NCBI GenBank assembly: GCA_964406575.1 | Contig: CAYOSH010000069.1 | Location: forward strand, 1-10,170 | Direction: 5' to 3' | Source: WTAW01 sp964406575 | GTDB taxonomy: Bacteria > Acidobacteriota > Aminicenantia > Aminicenantales > Aminicenantaceae | DNA length: 10,170 bases | Shown: in pieces, positions 7,602 to 10,170 of the stretch | Position numbering within the stretch: position 1 is the stretch's first letter | How the letters are laid out: every line of letters starts with the position of its first letter | Translations under genes and position numbers: made by a program | The notes under the pieces: model-generated | The model's database searches: none | Seen by the model: the letters and a program-made list of their open reading frames with translations, nothing else | Told to the model about the DNA's origin: nothing

Positions 7602-7661
7602 CCGGATGAGCCAATCTTCTGTTTTGCTAGAGTGTAAGTCTGCACTGAAGAGCTAATCCGG
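7602..7661. other. fold-back sequence between convergent genes
   Basis: CCGGAT (7602-7607) pairs with ATCCGG (7656-7661), AGC (7609-7611) with GCT (7652-7654), TCTTC (7615-7619) with GAAGA (7647-7651), and AGTG (7631-7634) with CACT (7643-7646). Together they give one interrupted stem across almost the whole gap between the convergent glycosyltransferase and sigma genes. Neither side has a T-run, so it is not a standard intrinsic terminator. It could still shape the 3' ends of both transcripts. Confidence 0.3.
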
Positions 7662-7673
7662 AGTCAACTCTGC

Positions 7674-9119
7674 TCAGAAATTGCTGACAAATGATCTTAG
7701 AACTTGAGAATGGTGAGACTGTCTTAATTTCCTGAGGGCTTTTTCTTCGATCTGTCGAATCCTCTCTCGCGTTACCTTGAATTTTTGCCCGACTTCCTCC
7801 AACGTGTATTCATTTCCGTCCCCCAGTCCAAATCTCATCATAATTATTTTAGATTCTCGTTCCGTGTGATTTTCCAGAGCCTTCTCAATTTGCTCTCTCA
7901 ATTTGGCCTTAACAACAGCGTCAGGTGGTGACAGGCTGATTTTATCTTCGATAAAATCACCTAGAGAGCTGTCATCTTCCCCAATAGGCATTTCGAAAGA
8001 GAACGGGGTTTGAGAAATTTGCAGTATTTTTCTCATTTTGGAGGCTGACATATTCATTTTTTCCGCAAGTTCCTCACAAGTGGGTTCCCTGCCGAAATTT
8101 TGAACAAAGTCTCTCGAGAGCTTAATTATTTTGTGGATGGTATCATTTATATGCACAGGTACTCGAATCGTCCTCGACTGATCGGCGATCGCCCTTGTTA
8201 TCCCTTGTTTCACCCACCAATGGGCATAAGTCGAAAATTTATAGCCTCTCCGATAGTCAAACTTATTCACTGCGGTCATGAGGCCGATATTCCCCTCCTG
8301 AATTAAATCTAGGAAAAGCAGGCCAAAATTACTGTATTTCTTGGCAATGGAGATAACCAATCTTAAGTTAGCATTGATAAGCGCCTTCTTTCCTTCCTCG
8401 ACAATTTTTTTCCCCGAGGAGATTTCAGAAAGAGCTTTTTGCAATTCTCGATGATTCGGTCCGGCCTCTTTCCGCAAGGCTTTCAGAAGTTTGTTGCTCT
8501 CAAAAATTCTGTGTTCGAGTTCATTCTTTTGTGACTTATCCGGCTCTCGAGAAAACGATCTCTTTAAATTATCTTTGGTCTTTTCAAGATCGGCGATGGC
8601 TTTAAGCTTTTCTTCGAATTCCTCAATGATTTTATCCCTGAATGCCTGACTAAAATTCAACCTCTGAATGATCCGGCTCATTTCGATCAAAACACGCCCA
8701 CGAGAGAAACTATTTTTTTTCAATTTGGGGATATGCGCCAATTGAGAGATCAACGCTCGGAGTTTCTCTAACGCCACGGAAATATCGGAAATTTTTTCCT
8801 CAAGCGATGTTTCTGAGCTATCCATCCTGTCTAAGTCAAATATGTTGCGCAGAATTTGTGGATTCGATCGCATCTCCTCTTCTAAAGAAACAATTTGCTC
8901 ATGAAAAGAGGGCATCTTCAAAAGTTGCTTGCTAATGATTCTTCTGCCTCTTTCGATATTCATCGCCACCTGAAGCTCTTCGTTCCGGGTTAAAAGCGGA
9001 ATGCTTCCCATATCCTTGAAATAGAGCTTCAGAGGATCATCAGTTTGATCCAAATGCTCGGTTGGCATGAAACTGCTTCGTGTTTTTTGATGCGGCAATG
9101 CAGTGGTTTTATCATCCAT
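7674..9119 (-). CDS. sigma-70 family sigma factor lacking region 1.1
   Basis: This 481-residue factor directs RNA polymerase to promoters. Region 1.2 is at 28-60 (DPLKLYFKDMGSIPLLTRNEE). A long charged non-conserved region (about 62-245) separates it from region 2 at 245-318, with DLIQEGNIGLM (271-281) and YKFSTYAHWWVKQGITRAIA around 293-312. Region 3 runs to about 395, including the finger IGEDDSSLGDFIED, and region 4 has the HTH at 438-467 (EYTLEEVGQKFKVTRERIRQ). Region 4.2 is essentially that of primary sigma factors. Fewer than 30 residues precede region 1.2, so region 1.1 is absent, and region 2.1 reads KKYSNFGLLF where primary factors usually have an NRGL-type sequence. These two traits favour a group 2 (alternative, RpoD-related) factor, though a primary factor without 1.1 cannot be excluded. 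I chose the ATG at 9119 because AGGTGG lies 6 bases upstream. A GTG at 9167 would add 16 residues but has no ribosome site. Confidence 0.9.
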   Translation of the reverse strand: MDDKTTALPHQKTRSSFMPTEHLDQTDDPLKLYFKDMGSIPLLTRNEELQVAMNIERGRRIISKQLLKMPSFHEQIVSLEEEMRSNPQILRNIFDLDRMDSSETSLEEKISDISVALEKLRALISQLAHIPKLKKNSFSRGRVLIEMSRIIQRLNFSQAFRDKIIEEFEEKLKAIADLEKTKDNLKRSFSREPDKSQKNELEHRIFESNKLLKALRKEAGPNHRELQKALSEISSGKKIVEEGKKALINANLRLVISIAKKYSNFGLLFLDLIQEGNIGLMTAVNKFDYRRGYKFSTYAHWWVKQGITRAIADQSRTIRVPVHINDTIHKIIKLSRDFVQNFGREPTCEELAEKMNMSASKMRKILQISQTPFSFEMPIGEDDSSLGDFIEDKISLSPPDAVVKAKLREQIEKALENHTERESKIIMMRFGLGDGNEYTLEEVGQKFKVTRERIRQIEEKALRKLRQSHHSQVLRSFVSNF

Positions 9120-9125
9120 ATTTAT

Positions 9126-9131
9126 CCACCT
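9126..9131 (-). promoter_or_regulatory. ribosome binding site deciding the sigma start
   Basis: AGGTGG on the minus strand, 6 bases before the ATG at 9119. A second, perfect AGGAGG at 9158-9153 has no ATG, GTG or TTG at usable distance downstream and is either a standby site or chance. Confidence 0.6.
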
Positions 9132-9180
9132 GATAGGCCCTGAAGATAAAATCCTCCTCTCCAGCACGGGGCCTATTCAA

Positions 9181-9196
9181 TCAATTAAGCAATTGA
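9181..9196 (-). other. small stem-loop in the sigma gene leader
   Basis: TCAATT and AATTGA form a perfect 6-bp stem with a 4-base loop. It lies near the 5' end of the leader expected from the promoter at 9208-9237. It is AT-rich and weak, with no T-run, so termination is unlikely. Confidence 0.3.
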
Positions 9197-9207
9197 GGTA
9201 AAGGTCG

Positions 9208-9237
9208 ATTATCCAGGTGATCCAATTTGGTTGTTAA
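9208..9237 (-). promoter_or_regulatory. sigma-70 promoter for the sigma factor gene
   Basis: Minus strand: TTAACA (9237-9232), an 18-base spacer and GATAAT (9213-9208), each five of six to consensus. Transcription would start near 9201, giving a leader of about 82 bases. It lies between the RRM gene and the sigma gene. No terminator separates these genes, so the sigma gene can probably be read from this promoter and from that of the RRM gene. Confidence 0.5.
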
Positions 9238-9273
9238 ATGTCTCCCTCAGCGAACAGTGACGGGTATTTCCAT

Positions 9274-9552
9274 TCAGAATCGATTATATCCGCTTCCTCT
9301 TCTAAAATCGGAGGAGCGATCTTCGCGCGGGCGAGCCTCGTCAACTCTCAGCGTACGGCCAGTGTATTCCTTGCCATTGAGTGCCTGTTTTGCATTCTCA
9401 GCTTCAGTTGGGCTCGACAATTCAACAAATCCAAAACCTTTGCCTTCGATCAATCTGATATCTCTGATCTCATAATTCGAGAACAATTCTCCCAGATCTT
9501 CCTTAGTTACCGAATAACTAAAATTTCCGACATAGAGCTTACTTCCTTTCAT
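9274..9552 (-). CDS. small RRM RNA-binding protein
   Basis: This 92-residue protein is a single RNA recognition motif. RNP2 is LYVGNF (6-11) and RNP1 is KGFGFVEL (38-45), each with the aromatic residues that stack on RNA bases (Y7, F40, F42). The fold runs from about residue 5 to 73 (beta-alpha-beta-beta-alpha-beta). A short arginine-, aspartate- and glycine-rich tail follows (RPREDRSSDFRRGSGYNRF), as in the small glycine-rich bacterial RRM proteins of cyanobacteria and others, some of which are cold-induced. Its start has AGGAG a few bases upstream. The gene lies directly upstream of the sigma gene on the same strand. Its own leader carries an 11-bp hairpin that could be an autoregulatory RNA target. 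RNA targets are unknown. Confidence 0.93.
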   Translation of the reverse strand: MKGSKLYVGNFSYSVTKEDLGELFSNYEIRDIRLIEGKGFGFVELSSPTEAENAKQALNGKEYTGRTLRVDEARPREDRSSDFRRGSGYNRF

Positions 9553-9609
9553 TCTTCTCTCCTTTTATCTTATTTTTTCTCTGTTAAAATGATTACTATC
9601 AGGCTAGTA

Positions 9610-9634
9610 TCGAAGAATTGCTTCAATTCTTCGA
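9610..9634 (-). other. 11-bp hairpin in the RRM gene leader
   Basis: The arms TCGAAGAATTG and CAATTCTTCGA are perfectly complementary around a 3-base loop. No T-run follows on either strand, so it is not a terminator. If the -10 box at 9642-9647 is used, the transcript starts at or next to this stem, making it a 5'-terminal mRNA hairpin. It could stabilise the mRNA, act thermally, or bind the RRM protein itself. As DNA it could also be an operator. Confidence 0.6.
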
Positions 9635-9641
9635 ATTTACC

Positions 9642-9647
9642 ATTATC
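9642..9647 (-). promoter_or_regulatory. possible -10 box for the RRM gene
   Basis: GATAAT on the minus strand (five of six to consensus), predicting a start near 9635. The -35 region overlaps the T-run of the preceding terminator (TTTTTT with a 17-base spacer) and is weak. Confidence 0.35.
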
Positions 9648-9664
9648 CATAACAAAGATTTTTC

Positions 9665-9693
9665 AAAAAACCTGATGAAATGCTGTTTTCATC
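9665..9693 (-). terminator. intrinsic terminator after the interrupted gene
   Basis: On the minus strand GATGAAA (9693-9687), a 6-base loop and TTTCATC (9680-9674) form a 7-bp stem, followed by AGG and six Ts (9670-9665). It sits about 70 bases past the stop of the gene entering from the right, and just before the RRM promoter region. Confidence 0.6.
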
Positions 9694-9763
9694 TTCAGTC
9701 CAAATTAAAGAAAAAATTAAATGGTTAGATAATTGAGAAGGATTATTAGAACTTTAGGCGGGA

Positions 9764-10170
9764 TTAATTTCCTAAGTGATAATAAATTCTCTTATTGCTA
9801 ACTTTTTCCTTAATTACGCTATCATTTTCCCTCAAAACAAGAATTTTGTCAATCAAAAGATCTCCTGAAGAGAGGAAGCATTTCCAAATCCGTGATCGTA
9901 TAAACACAAGTGTCATTATTGAGTGTCCCAATTGTGTGGTGGAGAAAACCGTGTGGAGGGCTGGACGGGCATGGCACATCTCCCATGGGAGATGTGAGGG
10001 AAGCCCGGATCCGAGCGAAGTTTCCTCGCTGGGGAAGCAGAGCGTGTTTGCACAATCAGCAATGAGGACACTCGGATAGCATTCATCACGGATTTGGAAA
10101 TACTTACCTGAAGAGCCCAAACATTCGGCTAAGGCTCCGAAGAGGTCTTGATAAGAATATTTCAGAGCTT
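9764..10170 (-). CDS. 3' end of a probable winged-helix regulator gene carrying an in-frame insertion
   Basis: The frame is open from the right edge to the TAA at 9764-9766; the 5' part lies outside the window. The outer parts read like a protein (…YQDLFGALAECLGSSG, then DLLIDKILVLRENDSVIKEK, ending KRIYYHLGN). The 78 codons between them derive from a palindromic element. Deleting the element and one 9-bp repeat joins the outer parts in frame. The joined product resembles the last part of ArsR-type winged-helix regulators, whose typical pattern is LAE-x-LG, a recognition helix, VLRE, then a basic wing and YY-x-L. Here LAECLG, VLRE and RIYYHL fall at nearly the same spacing. The insertion sits at the turn before the recognition helix, so DNA binding is probably lost or altered, though the reading frame is kept. 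Family assignment is by pattern only. An intrinsic terminator follows at 9665-9693. Confidence 0.5.
   Translation of the reverse strand, partial: ALKYSYQDLFGALAECLGSSGKYFQIRDECYPSVLIADCANTLCFPSEETSLGSGLPSHLPWEMCHARPALHTVFSTTQLGHSIMTLVFIRSRIWKCFLSSGDLLIDKILVLRENDSVIKEKVSNKRIYYHLGN
9864..9872. repeat. left copy of 9-bp direct repeat (target site duplication)
   Basis: CCTGAAGAG, identical to the copy at 10107-10115, bounds the palindromic element. Nine bases is a normal duplication length for several transposase families. The inverted arms pair in a register offset by two bases from these ends, so the exact element boundary is uncertain by about 2 bases. Confidence 0.7.
9873..10106. mobile_element. 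palindromic MITE-like element, 234 bp
   Basis: The ends are a 17-bp perfect inverted repeat (9880-9896 with 10085-10101), extended by three more pairs after one mismatch (9876-9878 with 10103-10105). In the same register, 9909-9921 pairs with 10060-10072 at 12 of 13 positions including one wobble. Further in, ATTGTG (9931-9936) pairs with CACAAT (10051-10056) and CGGGC (9966-9970) with GCCCG (10003-10007). The centre is a perfect 22-bp palindrome (9975-9996), and a side hairpin AGCGA/TCGCT lies at 10014-10018 / 10026-10030. The centre is clearly more GC-rich than the AT-rich flanks. There is no room for a transposase, so it would move with a partner's enzyme. It lies in a gene without closing the frame. 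I do not recognise it as a named family. Confidence 0.75.
9975..9996. repeat. perfect 22-bp palindrome at the centre of the element
   Basis: Eleven-base arms beginning CACATCTCCCA, with no loop base, centred between 9985 and 9986 on an NcoI-like CCATGG. As RNA it caps the stem formed by the outer pairs. As DNA it could extrude as a cruciform or be a protein site. Confidence 0.8.
10107..10115. repeat. right copy of 9-bp direct repeat (target site duplication)
   Basis: CCTGAAGAG again, directly after the right arm of the element. On the minus strand both copies fall in the same reading register and encode part of Ser-Ser-Gly. Confidence 0.7.
10124..10141. repeat. small inverted repeat inside the interrupted gene
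   Basis: TTCGG (10124-10128) and CCGAA (10137-10141) with an 8-base loop. It lies in coding sequence with no T-run and is probably incidental. Confidence 0.2.

Noticed and set aside
9153..9158. Perfect AGGAGG as the start of a leader peptide
   Set aside because: No ATG, GTG or TTG occurs within a usable distance downstream on the minus strand.
9120..9167. GTG start for the sigma factor, 16 residues longer
   Set aside because: No ribosome site precedes it, while the ATG at 9119 has AGGTGG at 6 bases. The extra residues match no sigma region.
9238..9675. 145-codon plus-strand frame over the RRM gene
   Set aside because: It is the complement of a clear RRM gene with both RNP motifs and runs through the leader hairpin and part of the terminator.
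9795..10079. 94-codon plus-strand frame across the palindromic element
   Set aside because: Arises because the element is palindromic and open on both strands; only the minus frame continues to the window edge and rejoins a sensible protein.

Overview
The window looks like chromosomal DNA from a Gram-negative-type bacterium. An AxA signal peptide for export, Shine-Dalgarno starts, sigma-70 style promoters and a primary-type sigma factor are all visible. The mix of a six-PAS orphan histidine kinase, a DUF4412-like exported protein, a GT39-like membrane glycosyltransferase, a VanZ-like protein and a small RRM protein fits an environmental or uncultured lineage (deltaproteobacterial or candidate-phylum style). 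I cannot assign a taxon. No rRNA, tRNA or CRISPR array was seen.

Layout. Positions 72-2228 (+) carry a VanZ-like membrane protein with an unusual C-terminal extension, then an exported DUF4412-like protein. The latter meets, tail to tail with a 4-base gap, a 956-residue cytoplasmic multi-PAS HisKA_2 kinase (2233-5103, -). Between the kinase and the divergent ribbon-helix-helix (RHH) regulator (5526-5840, +) is a 422-base control region. It holds a consensus promoter firing toward the kinase, an extended -10 promoter firing toward the RHH gene with an overlapping -35 element, and three 12-bp tandem repeats placed at the expected kinase transcription start. Next come a GT39/ArnT-like polytopic glycosyltransferase (5974-7593, +), then on the minus strand a sigma-70 factor lacking region 1.1 (7674-9119) and a 92-residue RRM protein (9274-9552).

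The right end holds the most unusual item. A roughly 234-bp palindromic element (9873-10106), flanked by a 9-bp direct repeat, sits inside the 3' part of a minus-strand gene that enters from the right edge. Element plus one repeat is 243 bp, exactly 81 codons, and the host frame stays open through it. Removing it in silico rejoins a sequence resembling the end of a winged-helix (ArsR-like) regulator, with the insertion at the turn before the recognition helix. This resembles, in principle, protein-coding palindromic elements such as the Rickettsia RPE family.

How the genes may work together (inference): the RHH protein is placed to repress the kinase and possibly itself through the 12-bp repeats. 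The RRM protein and sigma factor form a minus-strand expression-control pair, and the RRM transcript probably begins with an 11-bp hairpin. The VanZ-like, DUF4412-like and GT39-like proteins are envelope functions without an obvious shared pathway.
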